From: Guadua angustifolia
Taxonomy: Eukaryota > Streptophyta > Magnoliopsida > Poales > Poaceae
Reading direction: 5' to 3'
Assembly (NCBI GenBank): GCA_036346375.1
Contig: CM070503.1
Span: 62,001-126,000, forward strand
Length of the DNA: 64,000 nt
In this document: positions 23,976 to 34,411 of the stretch, in pieces
Position numbering within the stretch: position 1 is the first letter of the stretch
Layout: every line of letters begins with the position of its first letter
The notes under the pieces: model-generated
The model's input: only the letters and a program-made list of their open reading frames with translations
The model's database searches: none
Told to the model about the DNA's origin: nothing
Made by a program: the position numbers and the translations under genes

Positions 23976-24103
23976 TGTTATGAATAGCACTTGTATTCAT
24001 CAGGAGGCCAATGGGCCAGAATATATACATGTGCACAAGGGTATAAAAGGAAAGCCTATATTAGGCAATATCTATACAATGTATACCAAAATACTGTCTA
24101 ACA
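23976..24103 (-). repeat. 5' LTR of the copia element
   Basis: 128 bp. On the minus strand it is followed directly by TGGTATCAGAGC, the primer-binding site. The untranslated leader then runs to about 23280. Confidence 0.92.
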
Positions 24104-24400
24104 ATAATATATTTTCAAAATCTAATAAAATTATAATATTATAAAAGTACGTTTCGAGATAAATCTACACATAATTTTCATGCATCCAACATAAATATTT
24201 AGAAAGATATCGATAGCTAAAGTTTCTAGAGTTTGACTGCACGTATCCCAAACCGATAAGTTTTTGTGAACCAGGGAGTACTAGTTAGTGGTTGCTTAGT
24301 ACTAGTTGGCCTAATACACAGCACAGCAGATAGCATAGCGCAAGATATAGCACAGAATAGGTGATAGGTTTCACAACAGTATCAAACTTATGCAACATAT

Positions 24401-24592
24401 GTGGCCGAGCTCTTGCTCGGTTGGTTGGCTCGAGCCCAATCTACCCGTGTTCGAGCACAACTCGACGCAGGCATGCGTAGTCTAGTGCAGAAGCATCCGT
24501 ACGTGTGTGCGCATGCGTTTGTAGCTCAACCGTTGTTCTTCTTTTTCTATAATGAATGCTAGAGCTTCTAGCCAATTTTCAAAAAAAAAAAC
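24401..24592 (+). mobile_element. tRNA-derived SINE, copy 1
   Basis: A tRNA-like head (A-box-like GCTCGGTTGGTTGGC and B-box-like GTGTTCGAGCAC) is followed by a body ending GAGCTTCTAGCCAATTTTC and an A-run. Target duplication TATGCAACATAT at 24389-24400 and TATGCAGCATAT at 24593-24604 (11 of 12 match). The body and 3' end match the minus-strand copy at 45416-45642. Confidence 0.8.
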
Positions 24593-24604
24593 TATGCAGC
24601 ATAT

Positions 24605-25547
24605 AACTGTTGACCTAATACACGGCACAATAAATAGCACAGAAGAAAACTAGACAATAATCTTTCATCCTTTTGCAGTCACACATTCTTTCATCCTTGC
24701 ACTTGCCAGATCATCGATCATCTGCTTTGAATTTCCTCATTATGGAGCTTGGTCCAAGATAACATCAATCATCAGCTATTTCCTCAGACAGCACAAGATC
24801 ACCGAAGCAGCTGCAAAGCCAAAGCGAGAGAGAAGATTAATTCCCATCTGCACTTTTTGTTGCAATCCAGTTAAAAGAAAAGTCATCAAAAAAAAAGTAG
24901 AAGGTATTTTTCACCTAGTCTCCCACTAAACAGCAAAAATAGGCAGTGACTGTTTAATTCAGATTAACATTTGCCAGGTAATTTCTTAGCAAACCCAAGT
25001 TCAGCATTCATGCTCAGGATTAATGTATATATCGAAATGATGTGGAAACTTAGAACTTCCTAAAGCTAGCTACCATTTGGACAAACTTGCAAAATATAGT
25101 AAAGGAAGAGCTTGAAACAGTACGAATGAGTGAAAAATAGCACAATTTATCCAGACAGCAGGAGAAGAGAAATCTAATGGATGACCCATGACAACGAGGA
25201 ACAACTGAAAATTTTCTTGGTGCTACGGTTAGGGTTTTGGATTATGTGGGTACAATACCATATCAGGAATTTAGGGAAACAACTGATACATAAGCTGTAT
25301 ATGAGTAGGTAGAGGCACAAGTAAATGAAAACAGTTTCACTGGTCATATATCATCATATTCCTATACGAGTAATCTAGGAAGAAGATTACCTGAAGTTAT
25401 CAATTAAAGGAGATCATCGCCATCCCGTCTTCACTTGTTGTGTTGCCATTTTCATTTAAAACATTAAAAAGGAATCAATACACAATTACACAAACAAATT
25501 AATTAGCATAATATAAGCTAGAATTTTTAGTAGAGAGAAAGTAAATG
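24605..25547. other. Spacer before the hAT remnant
   Basis: AT-rich, no gene recognised. It should contain the 3' end of the hAT element, but no clear terminal repeat was found. Confidence 0.35.
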
Positions 25548-25894
25548 TACCATTAGCTTGAATCCAATCTTGGAGACAAATAAAAGCTTCTACAGTTTCG
25601 CTGGTCAGCTTGCTTCGATAGTCACTTATAACCCTCTCCCCAGTAGAAAAGGCAGACTCCCATGCTTCTTACTATAGATGCAGGTGCTGCCAATAGATCA
25701 CACGTCATGCGAGAAAGTACATGATACTTAGTGGAAAACATCATCCAATATTGTACGATGTCAAAATCAACTGTTATGGGAATTGGGAACCGTTTCTTCT
25801 TCCAAGTATTTGTCAAGCTCATTTGCTCTACTCCTTTGTCGTTCATTGAGATGTTGCCCCCAATCAGCCCATAGGTTGCTTTCATCAATAATAA

Positions 25895-26123
25895 GAGAAA
25901 TTATATGGTAAAAGTAGACACATGGTGAAAGTATGAAAATAGACAAATAGGAGCGTTGGATTGGCCTCGAATAGTCTAGATTCAGATGGAATCCCACCTC
26001 CTCCACTTACCTTAAGTGGAGGTGGATTCCACCTAGATCTAAACCATTCGAGGGCGATCCAACTCTCATGTTTGTCTACTTTTATCCTTTCGCTATGTAT
26101 CTACTTTCACCATATAATTCCTC
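25895..26123. mobile_element. Foldback MITE (about 229 bp) inside the hAT remnant
   Basis: The two halves are long imperfect inverted repeats. Left: AATTATATGGTAAAAGTAGA, later ATGGAATCCCACCTCC. Right: GGAGGTGGATTCCACC and CTACTTTCACCATATAATT. The inverted arms are about 110 bp. Flanking 9-mers CAATAATAA and CAACAACGA differ only by transitions at three positions, compatible with a decayed 9-bp Mutator-type duplication. The insertion splits hAT coding sequence. Confidence 0.65.
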
Positions 26124-26782
26124 CAACAACGATCTCAGTGTTTGATTCTCCAAAATTCTCAATGCTAGAGTCTCCGTAATATTCAGCAAAGAGTTCTCTA
26201 ATGGCCTTCTTCACTTCAGAAAGGTATCCAGATGCTCTATTACCAAATCCTTTGCTCTACTCAAGAAAATCCAACTTAAACTTAAGATCAACGACAACAG
26301 GAACATAGATTTGCAAGAATGATATGTTCCAATATTTCTTAAGTTTCTCTTTCATTTCATGCACCATATATGCAATGACAGTGTTTGGATTGGAAGGCTC
26401 CCTTTCCAACAGTTTTTTCACCTCCTAAATGGAAGTAGCAGCTGGCAGTAGGATATTTGGAACTTGATACTGCTAGCTAGAGTGGCATCATAGAATACCT
26501 TCAACATGATGCTAAGATTTTCTTCCATCTTCCATTCTTGAACTGAATGTGCATGTATGTAACGAGTGTCTTCTCATGCCAAAGCTTCAAATGCCCTGCT
26601 ATACTGCAAAGCTGATTTAAGCATTTTATAGGTTGAATTCCAATGAGTAGATATATCAAGGGGAGGCCGCTTCTCACATGATATGCCCACTTGCTCAATC
26701 ATCTGTTCAAACCTTTGCTGGAGAGACTGTGAGCTCTTGACATACTTTACACTATCCCTGATATTATTAGTAGCACCACTAA

Positions 26783-27102
26783 GAGCATCTCCAACAGTGC
26801 CTAAAATCCATTCCCAAAACCTGATTTTGGGCTTGATTACAAAAAAGTACTCCACAGTTCCTCTTTCTAGCTCCTCAAATTTTGCACGCCCAAAAACAGA
26901 CCCGACTCTTTTTGTGCGCTCTGTCGCTCCCAATCAACATTATTTCGCTACAGATGGCTCACCGGACCAATTCAAAGGTGTTTTTGGGAGAAAATATAGG
27001 AACTGTTGGAGAACAAGGTATTTTGTAGACCCAAAATTTTTTGGGAAGGTCCCAATCTAAGAATATTGGGAGTCTAAATATTATGAACTGTTGGAGATGC
27101 TC
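26783..27102. mobile_element. 320-bp Tourist-like MITE inside the hAT transposase
   Basis: Ends GAGCATCTCCAACAGT and ACTGTTGGAGATGCTC are perfect inverted repeats, flanked by TAA on both sides (26780-26782, 27103-27105). Removing it rejoins the hAT coding blocks HGRCATHIF and IRDSVKYVK. A second copy lies at 59985-60318. Confidence 0.9.
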
Positions 27103-27790
27103 TAATGGCCTTAAACCTTTCTTGAACAATGAGGATGAAGATATGCGTAGCACAACGACCATGAACTAGTTGACCTTTGATTGGTAGCAAATGCTTCGCA
27201 AGAAGATTCTTTTTGCGAATAAGTCACCATAGAGTCACTTACCGATGCATTGTCTAATGTAATACTAAAGAGCCTATCTTCTACAAGCCAATCTTGGATG
27301 TTCTTCAATACTGCATTAAACATAATTCTACTGTCAAGTGGTGTCTGTACAAGAGTAAACCTTATGATCCTTTTCTGTATTTTCCACTTATTATCAATAA
27401 AATGACAAGTGACGTACAAATAGCCCAATGTTTGATTAGATGTCCACATATCAGATGTGAGAGAAACCCTAGAAGTTGAGTTCTTCAAAACCTCTCGTAG
27501 AGTTAACCTTTGCTACTCATATGCACTAATGCAATCGCCCCTTATGGTAGTTCGAGAAACAAGTCTAAACAACGAATTTAGGCTTTCCACAAAACTCTTG
27601 AATCTAGGGTACTCAACCATGCTAAATGGCAACTCATGCAAAACAATCAACTTAATTAGTTTTTGTCGAGAGATTTCTTTGGGCAAATTTCCATTTTTTC
27701 AAAGCAGCCACATGTGCAGAAAGAATTGAAGAGTTCATCTACTCTACCAATTGATGCAATTTAGCTCTTTCCTCACAATTTCCAAATGTC

Positions 27791-29430
27791 TATGATAAGT
27801 ACTTGGGCCATTATCTCGTGTAGCATTAAAATGTCTGCTATAGTGAATGCACTAAGCTCCTACAACTTTCCTACCAGCATATATATAGGCTCAAAATCAG
27901 TCCATATATCTGATCTTAGTTTGTGTCTTTAGTTCTATCCAAAGATCCTAAATCAATTACAATGGAAGAATATATTACGACAAGATCAAGTATAAACAGC
28001 AAAAGCAAATCAACTATGATTATATCCCAAGGATAAAAAATTAATAAAACAAATGATGTTGCCAGAACTTACAAATTACAGTTAGTATCTACAAAAAAAA
28101 GTCATCTTCAGAAGATCAAAGCATCAAAAAAGTTGCGTAAAAAAAGAAGTGTGTTATTTCCAAACTATTGAGTAAAGTCATCTTCGGAAGATCAAAGCAT
28201 AAAAAAAAGCACCGCCTAGATAAATTTAAATTAACATATGTTCAAGTTGAATAGCTGCATTCATACATCAGATTTATCACTATCCTCTTTCAACCATCCA
28301 TTTTTTCAGTTCTTCTCTTCTCACTTCTCATATAGTTCATACAAATAAAGTTGCTTCATTTTTCCAAAAACAAAACAAACACACTATCGATATACACCGT
28401 CCAAACTTCAAATATGAAATTTGAACATATAGAAGCATTTTAAAGTGTGAAGATGCACTATCTACAAAAGCTATCAATCTGCTATAATTCCACATTCTAT
28501 CTTGAATGAATAAGTTAAATCTACAATAATTCCACAAAAAATATAGATATCTCCCAAAGAGAAGGAGACATTGCAGATGGGGACCTCACCCACGTGGCAG
28601 TCCCAAGAGACAGAGACATTGTAGATGGGGATCTTGCCCGTGTCGTAGTCCCAACAGACGGAGACATTGCAGATGGAGACCTTGCCCATGTCATAGTCCC
28701 AACAAACGGAGACATTTTAGATAGCGACCTTGCCCCTGTCAAAGATCGGGACTACAGTACTGGAGATAGCACGAGCCTTACCCCTGGAGACCTCACTATG
28801 TTCACTAACGGTGACCTTAGCCGCTTAACTGCTAGGGACTCCTGCCTGACCATCACAGGGCTTTCCGCTTCGCGGCTGACAAGCTGCTCGATGTCCTGAT
28901 TGTTCATGAACATCGCTTCCTTGTGCAGCATGGGGCTACACATGGCCAGCTTCTAGCCCACCCACTTGAGTCCCATGTACAGTACCTGCACAATACCATC
29001 AGAGGTCATATTACTTCTAGGTTAGAATTTGCAACATTGTTATGATGTTACATATCGAAAATATGGTTTGGCAGTTCTTTTAATGCGTTCTTATTTCATG
29101 AAAAATGTGATTTAAATCTGAAAGCTCATAGAGGAAAGGAAAAATATACATTTCCACTTGTTGACTTTATTAGTCGGCATCTCATCTCAAGCAACCTTAT
29201 TTTTCTCACTGCTTCCATAACAAAATTACTAAACTTGTCAAAATTGCACATAAGAAAGTTGTTGTCCTTGTTTTATTTTCTAGACTTCCATCCGTCCTAT
29301 TAATGATCTGACTTAATCCCAGTAGTAAGGATACTCAAAACTTAATGCAACTATATTACTACTCAATACATCTCATGTTAGCAAATCTTGCATTGCTACA
29401 CTCTGTATAAACAGTTGAGTGTATATAATG
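27791..29430. other. Spacer with minor repeats
   Basis: No gene accepted. A short duplication of GTCATCTTC-GAAGATCAAAGCAT occurs near 28100 and 28176. A 48-bp minisatellite (28567-28758) is listed separately. An open minus-strand stretch at 28752-28943 has no recognised family. Confidence 0.35.
28567..28758. repeat. 48-bp minisatellite, four copies
   Basis: GACATT starts at 28567, 28615, 28663 and 28711, exactly 48 bp apart; each unit continues with GCAGATGGGGACC-like and GTCCCAACAGACGGA-like blocks. Because 48 is a multiple of three, open frames cross it on both strands with a 16-residue repeat (for example GDIADGDLAHVIVPTN on the plus strand). No start, domain or splice context supports a gene. 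Confidence 0.8.
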
Positions 29431-29864
29431 GTATTCGTGGATGTACCAAACACATGAATATGATAGAAGACATCCATTGTATATGATGGTACTCGTGGAT
29501 CTACCAAATACATGAATATGAATCACACCTAAATCAAATACCACAAGAAAAAAAATCAAGCAATCAAAAGGGGAACTTCATGGACAAGATTCTCACAGTG
29601 GCAGGTTGGCCGCGTCAATGATGAAGAGGACGGCGGAGGAGGCGCTGGTATTCGTGGATCTACCAAACACATGGATATGATAGAAGACATCCATTATATA
29701 TGATGGTACCGATGGATCTACCAAACACATGAATATGAATCACACCTAAATCAAACACCACAAGAAAAAAGAAATCAAGAAATCAAAATGGGAAATTCAT
29801 GGACAAGATTCTCACAGTGGCGAGTTGGCCACGTCAATGATGAAGGGGACGGCGGAGGAGGCGC
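29431..29864. repeat. Tandem duplication with 217-bp period
   Basis: GTATTCGTGGAT starts at 29431 and again at 29648. The copies share ACCAAACACATG, ATGATAGAAGACATCCATT, GAATCACACCTAAATCAAA and ATTCTCACAGTGGC blocks with a few substitutions. Within each unit, the phrase GTGGATCTACCAAA-ACATGAATATGA itself occurs twice. Confidence 0.8.
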
Positions 29865-30317
29865 CGCGTCGACGATGGGTCCACGACAGGGGAGTCAGTT
29901 GAACCGGGCGACGGCGGAGGAGGTAGCCACGCCTACGATGGGGACGACAGCGTAGGAGGCGGCCGCGGTGATGATAGGGGCGGCGGTGGAGGAGGCCGCC
30001 CAAAGATGGGGGCAACGGCGGAGGAGTCAGCCGGAGGAGGTTGCACCGACGATGGAGGGGATGGCAGAGGAGGCGACCGTGTCGCGCAAAGTGGGAGACT
30101 GCTAAGGGTTTGAAGTTAGCCAATCGGACAAGGATGGAGACTCGTGCGGTGACTCGTGGGTGACACGTGCGGCCCTACGGTGACCCAGTGGGCTTTGCCG
30201 GCTGGCTTGCTTCAAAAATGCTATGCCTGCAGTGGTTTTTTTGGACAGGTAAGTGGGCTGTTTTTGCGGGGCGGGCTTACGGCTTAGTGGGATGGCCCGC
30301 CCCACTCGCACCCCTAA
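29865..30317 (-). mobile_element. hAT-like terminal region
   Basis: On the minus strand near 30317 the sequence reads TAGGGGTGCGAGTGGGGCGG, a typical hAT 5' terminus. It is upstream of, and in the same orientation as, the hAT transposase remnant at 25548-27790, so it may be its 5' end. The 3' terminus was not found, so this link is inferred. Toward 29865 the sequence is GC-rich and simple. Confidence 0.42.
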
Positions 30318-31479
30318 TGGTAAGAGAGTTCTTTGAATGACATTGATTCCGATTCCACTTCGCACACGGGGAATCAAGCCTTTATTTATCCTTATAGTGA
30401 AGTCAGCCTCTTGGGAGATGGGAGAAAACATGGCAATTGTCTATTATATTATTAAAACACAGAAAAAGAAGTCACGGTATTCACCTTCTAGGACCAAGAA
30501 TTATCATGTTAATCGGTCAAAAAAAGAAAGATCTACCACATCGATTATGGTAGATCCAAATTATAACGGTGTAGATCATATAGATATGGATAAGAACTTT
30601 GTAACTAATAAAACTGTTATATCAAACTAGAAATTTAGAATACAACATGGCAAACCAAATCAAATATTAGGATGCATTTAAGATTAAAGAATTCAGAGAT
30701 GGAGGAACCACCGTACGACGACATTGCACTACTTAGCGGGGGCGTCTGCGCTCTTGAGAAGGCGATCATGGTGGAAAACAGGTCGACCCGGCGTGAAGGC
30801 GATGCTCTCGACCCGACGCAAAGGCGATGCTTGGGCGAGGCAAGCCACGGCCGGCAGCATGGAATGCAGCAGGCGACGCGCGTGACCAAGCCAAGGCGAT
30901 GAGCAGCGGTGGTGGGACTTGGGCGTCAACGATGATGACAACTCTGGCGTCAGTACAACGACGACATGACGCGAACAGCAGGGCAACCCGCAGCCAGCAG
31001 CTTGGAGCACGACCGGCGATGGGCATCGCTGCGTCAAAGCGCTGAGCAGCGGTGGTCGAACATGGGCTTCAACGACGACGACAACTCAGGCATCAACACG
31101 ACGACGACGATGACAAGACTAGAGAGCCGATTCAGCATCGACCTGCTCGGCGTATGGCGAAGTCCATGCCTAGTGGCCAGCGATGAGTACGACAACGTGT
31201 GTGCCGACGAGATCGGCCCAATTAACTAGAGCGGTTCTCTGGCCTCGACGGACGCCGCAGTAGCCATGGTGAGGAGGCGCGGGCGTCAGTGGGGCTAGTC
31301 AGCGTGGAACCGACGCACGGATTCCAAGCGAGCAGCAGAGTGCGGCGGCAGTGAATTGAAACCGACTGGTCGCATAGCTTGGATCAACGACGGCGGTGGT
31401 TGGGCTCGCGCACTGGGCAGGCTGGTAGGCCAGTGGTGGCCTTGCTCAGGAAAGGGGTTGCTCAGGAAAGGGGATTAAG
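30318..31479. other. Spacer with a diverged GC-rich repeat
   Basis: No gene accepted. Between about 30900 and 31110 similar blocks recur about 145 bp apart (GCGATGAGCAGCGGTGGT / GCGCTGAGCAGCGGTGGT, and GGGCGTCAACGATGATGACA / GGGCTTCAACGACGACGACA). Long GC-rich open frames on both strands overlap each other and lack recognisable domains. Confidence 0.4.
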
Positions 31480-31705
31480 TGGCTGTTTGTTTTTGTTTTT
31501 GATTCCGGTTGTCGCAAAAGCAGAATAAAAAACAATCAGTCCGATTCTAGGAATTAATTTTCACAATCCAGCCTACTTATATACACTAGACTTCACTATT
31601 CACTTCCTATGTGCTTTTAGATTCTAGCTTTTAGAAAATCAGTTTTTCTACGACTACAATCCAAAATCAGTTTTAGATAAATCAAAAAAAAAACAAATAG
31701 ACCCT
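31480..31705. mobile_element. MITE of about 225 bp (GGCTGTTTGTTT family), copy 1
   Basis: Begins GGCTGTTTGTTTTTGTTTTT and ends AACAAATAGACCC, approximately inverted. The internal sequence AATAAAAAACAATCAGTCCG and TCACAATCCAGCC matches the sequence flanking the nested MITE at 44334-44747. Confidence 0.65.
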
Positions 31706-33204
31706 AAGAGTGAGAGGATAAGTAAACAGGATTCACTGTGGAAGTTGAATCCATGTATGTTCTTGTGGGCCGTATGGCTCACGGTAAGACCACCTGTTTT
31801 TTAGCTTGCTAATCCATCTCATTTATAGTTTTAGCATGATTACGTGAATGTAGGGTCACATGTAGAGGGCCAAGATTCGGATTAAGGCCTGCAATTAGTG
31901 GGACTTCCATGTTAAATCCAAAGTTTAGATGCACCAAGGTCATGGATGTTTTTGTGGTCAATTACATGATTAGATTGGTGGTAAAGAGACACACTTAATT
32001 CGATGGATCCAGTGAGAGACGCGTATTAAGTTTGAATCCATCAAGTCTTAAGAGAAGTACAAGCATGCTGAGTTTGGGTCAAAGCTATGAATTTTACAAT
32101 TGAATTCTAGAATTTATACAGCTAGTCCACACTGAATTATTTTAACGACGTCTGATCAAATTTGTACATGAGACTTCTACGATATATTTATATTCTTCTT
32201 CAGTATATGTGCAAGTAGTCCGTATCAACAAAAAGTAGAGGGGGAGAAGAATGAAGGATAGAAAAACTATTGCGCTAGCTAATGGATGCAAGGCTGCACC
32301 AACCGTAACTCGCACCGTCGCACGCATTGGATCGGGGCAGAATTTGGCACATTTTGGCTGGAAGTAGGTGAGACTGCAAGCTAGACCAGTCCATACACAA
32401 CAAAAACGGTATGATCTCCACCACATCAAACAAAAGCAATGGCAGATGCAAACAATTTTCATTCTCTTCTCCAAAAGAACCACCTTTTTTTTTCCAAGAA
32501 CGTAAGTATGGATTAACTTTCATAAGGAAATATGCTAGAGATGTAAAAAATAATTGCAAGGAAACATGTCCAATAACGAAATATGGATTTGTTGTCCTCT
32601 ACATTTCACATGCTTAGTGCAGGAAGCATCCATTTGAACTTCAATGGCGAACTTCACAAACATGCGTAAGTGTCTACCTTTATGATCACATCTTTTCCCC
32701 TTGAACTTAGAATCAAATAAAGAGACACAAGCTCAAATATGAAGAAGTTGTTCACCTACACGCATTAGATGCAAATTGGAGATGAGTACATGCATTGATT
32801 AGGTTTTGAACGTATTACTCATTATCCTTTTGAGTAGGTGTCACCACGCTAGAATTCGACAAATATATTAGCATCAAACATGCGCATGTATGAGTGATGT
32901 GCAATTAATTTGTTTTTTTTTTAAATTACTACTAATATGCATAAAAGTATTTGGGTTGGTCACATGAAAATAGAATTGGTAAGGTGTATCCTACCACACA
33001 TTTCTAAGACCCCACATTTATGCTCAACGATTTTCTTGAATGAAATCTCATACTTCAATTGTACATGTTCATCATGATGTACTATTTTGGCTTCAAGCTT
33101 CTATTATCGTTTCTAGAGTTTATCTTAAAAATATATAAAATATATTCTAAAGAATATACGATTTATCATTTGATAATACAAAATCTATAGCAAAACTAGC
33201 CACG
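31706..33204. other. Spacer without recognised features
   Basis: AT-rich sequence; no coding homology, terminal repeats or RNA gene recognised on either strand. Confidence 0.35.
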
Positions 33205-33915
33205 CAAGCTAGTTCTTTTAAATGGATGGCTACGGAACTTAACATCACGGATTGCTCCAATAGACCAAGTAATGTTCGCATGCGACCTCAGCATGGATTG
33301 ATCAAAACATTTCACCAGGGATTTCACCCACAAAACCGAGTAAAGTTCGCGCATGGATTCCCCATGAAGATACACTAACTGTAGAGGGATATCACATGAG
33401 TACCCTAGCTTGAGTGAAGTGGCAAAGAGCAGTTTTCGTGAAAAGAAGAACGTTGGTTCAATACAACTAAACTGCCGCTTGGTGTGCATTTAAGAGAAAC
33501 ATATACTAGTCAAATGGCATCGAGTTCAACTTTTGATCTGGTGGTCCAAAGGATGATTGGGCAAAAAATGTATTTAAAGAGGGGTGTTCCTAGACAAGAA
33601 AGAGAGCCGCAGGTTTTGCTTACAGAGGATGGTGATGCCATTGACAGATATTCCAGAGTACCATCTCTGGATTCTTTGAATAGTTTTTGTGCTCAGCCCA
33701 AAGTATAAAAGAAAGTAAAGAAAATTGTATCCAGCAGACCTTGGAGCATCCAAAGTGATCAGCATGCAAAAGCTGGAGTTCAGTCAGCTGAATATGCCGC
33801 AGATCACTGGATTACTTGTAAACATACTGAAAGTGACTTGGAAGTTGTTGTCATGCTGTAGCAGTTGTTGAAGGGAATTGAAACTTGAACAACCGAAGAT
33901 TTGGTTTCTCTACAT
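33205..33915 (+). pseudogene. Inverted, degraded copy of part of the DUF789 gene
   Basis: Plus-strand blocks match the neighbouring DUF789 gene in order: SSSFKWMATELNITDCSNRP, RMRPQHG, EYPSLSEVA, TSQMASSSTFDLVVQRMIGQ, EPQVLLTEDGDAIDRYSR, and later KEQKKVKKIVSSRPWS. The matching part of the parent is about 36990-37765 on the minus strand. Stops and frameshifts are common. There are no introns because the matching parent region is within one exon. It is an inverted partial duplication about 3 kb from the parent coding region. Confidence 0.82.
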
Positions 33916-34411
33916 GAAAGAAAATATTTTGTAATTCTAACAACAAAAGGAGGAGGCATTACTGCATATATTAATATATAGCCCATATAAAACAACACCC
34001 TACTCTCGACGTGAAAAGAACACTGAAATTCACGAAGCACATGATAACCACTACCAACATTTTCTTTGGCCTATACAAAACAACTAGAGGATCTCCTGCA
34101 TGACCTATACTCACGTACTAAGCAAGAACATGCACTGCAACAGTACAGCTCATCGAACCCACCAGGTATCTCATAACGGTTACTTAAAAGTTAAAACATC
34201 TGAAGGGAAAAAAATACCAATTGAGTGTAAAGCTACTACCAGAAAGAAACAAAACTCATCAACTTGCAGCCTTGCAATGGCGTCATGCTAGATTAATTTG
34301 CGAAGGGTGAGATAATGCAGGTACCTCTCTTTTCTAATGCCGGTTGTAGAGCCCCTGGTTTGTATTGTCCAACCATACAGTTTATTTGGAATGCAGTGTA
34401 TAGCATGCAGC

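Larger units (their letters stand above)
18904..24103 (-). mobile_element. Full-length Ty1-copia retrotransposon, decayed
   Basis: Two 128-bp LTRs (18904-19031 and 23976-24103) begin TGTTATGA and end TAACA on the plus strand, with ATAAT target duplications at 18899-18903 and 24104-24108. On the minus strand the primer-binding site TGGTATCAGAGC, complementary to initiator tRNA-Met, abuts the 5' LTR, and a polypurine tract GAGGGGGGG abuts the 3' LTR. Gene order gag, integrase, reverse transcriptase, RNase H is the copia order. Frames are broken by stops and shifts, so it is not autonomous. The LTRs differ at five positions by eye. Confidence 0.93.
18835..24278. mobile_element. Stowaway-like MITE split by the copia element
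   Basis: Left part about 18835-18903 and right part 24104-24278. Read together and reverse-complemented they match the MITE at 61169-61427 over most of its length (shared ATTATAATATTATAAAAGTA, TAAATATTTAGAAAGATATC and GTTTGACTGCACG). The right terminus reads AGGGAG followed by TA. The left terminus is decayed. The copia LTR element and its ATAAT duplication sit inside it. Confidence 0.75.
25548..27790 (-). pseudogene. RICESLEEPER-type hAT transposase remnant
   Basis: Minus-strand blocks in order: RVSLTSDMWTSNQTLGYLYV, CHFIDNKWKIQKRIIRF, EDRLFSITLDNASVSDSMVT, then in another frame HGRCATHIF, and IRDSVKYVKSSQS, GISCEKRPPLD, THWNSTYKMLKSALQYSRAF and near the end FDIVQYW, STKYHVLSRMTCDLLAAPAS and TVEAFICLQDWI (hATC dimerisation domain). 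These are landmarks of plant BED/hAT transposases related to rice RICESLEEPER. Stops and frameshifts are frequent, the N-terminal zinc finger is degraded, and two MITEs interrupt it (25895-26123 and 26783-27102). It is not functional. Confidence 0.88.

Noticed and set aside
23502..23990. Open frames in the copia leader
   Set aside because: Located in the untranslated region between the 5' LTR and gag; no gag similarity.
29431..29864. Possible CRISPR-like repeat array
   Set aside because: Only two long adjacent copies, no short repeats with unique spacers, and the genome is a plant.
30672..31229. GC-rich frames on both strands
   Set aside because: No domain, overlapping strands and a local diverged repeat; composition explains them.
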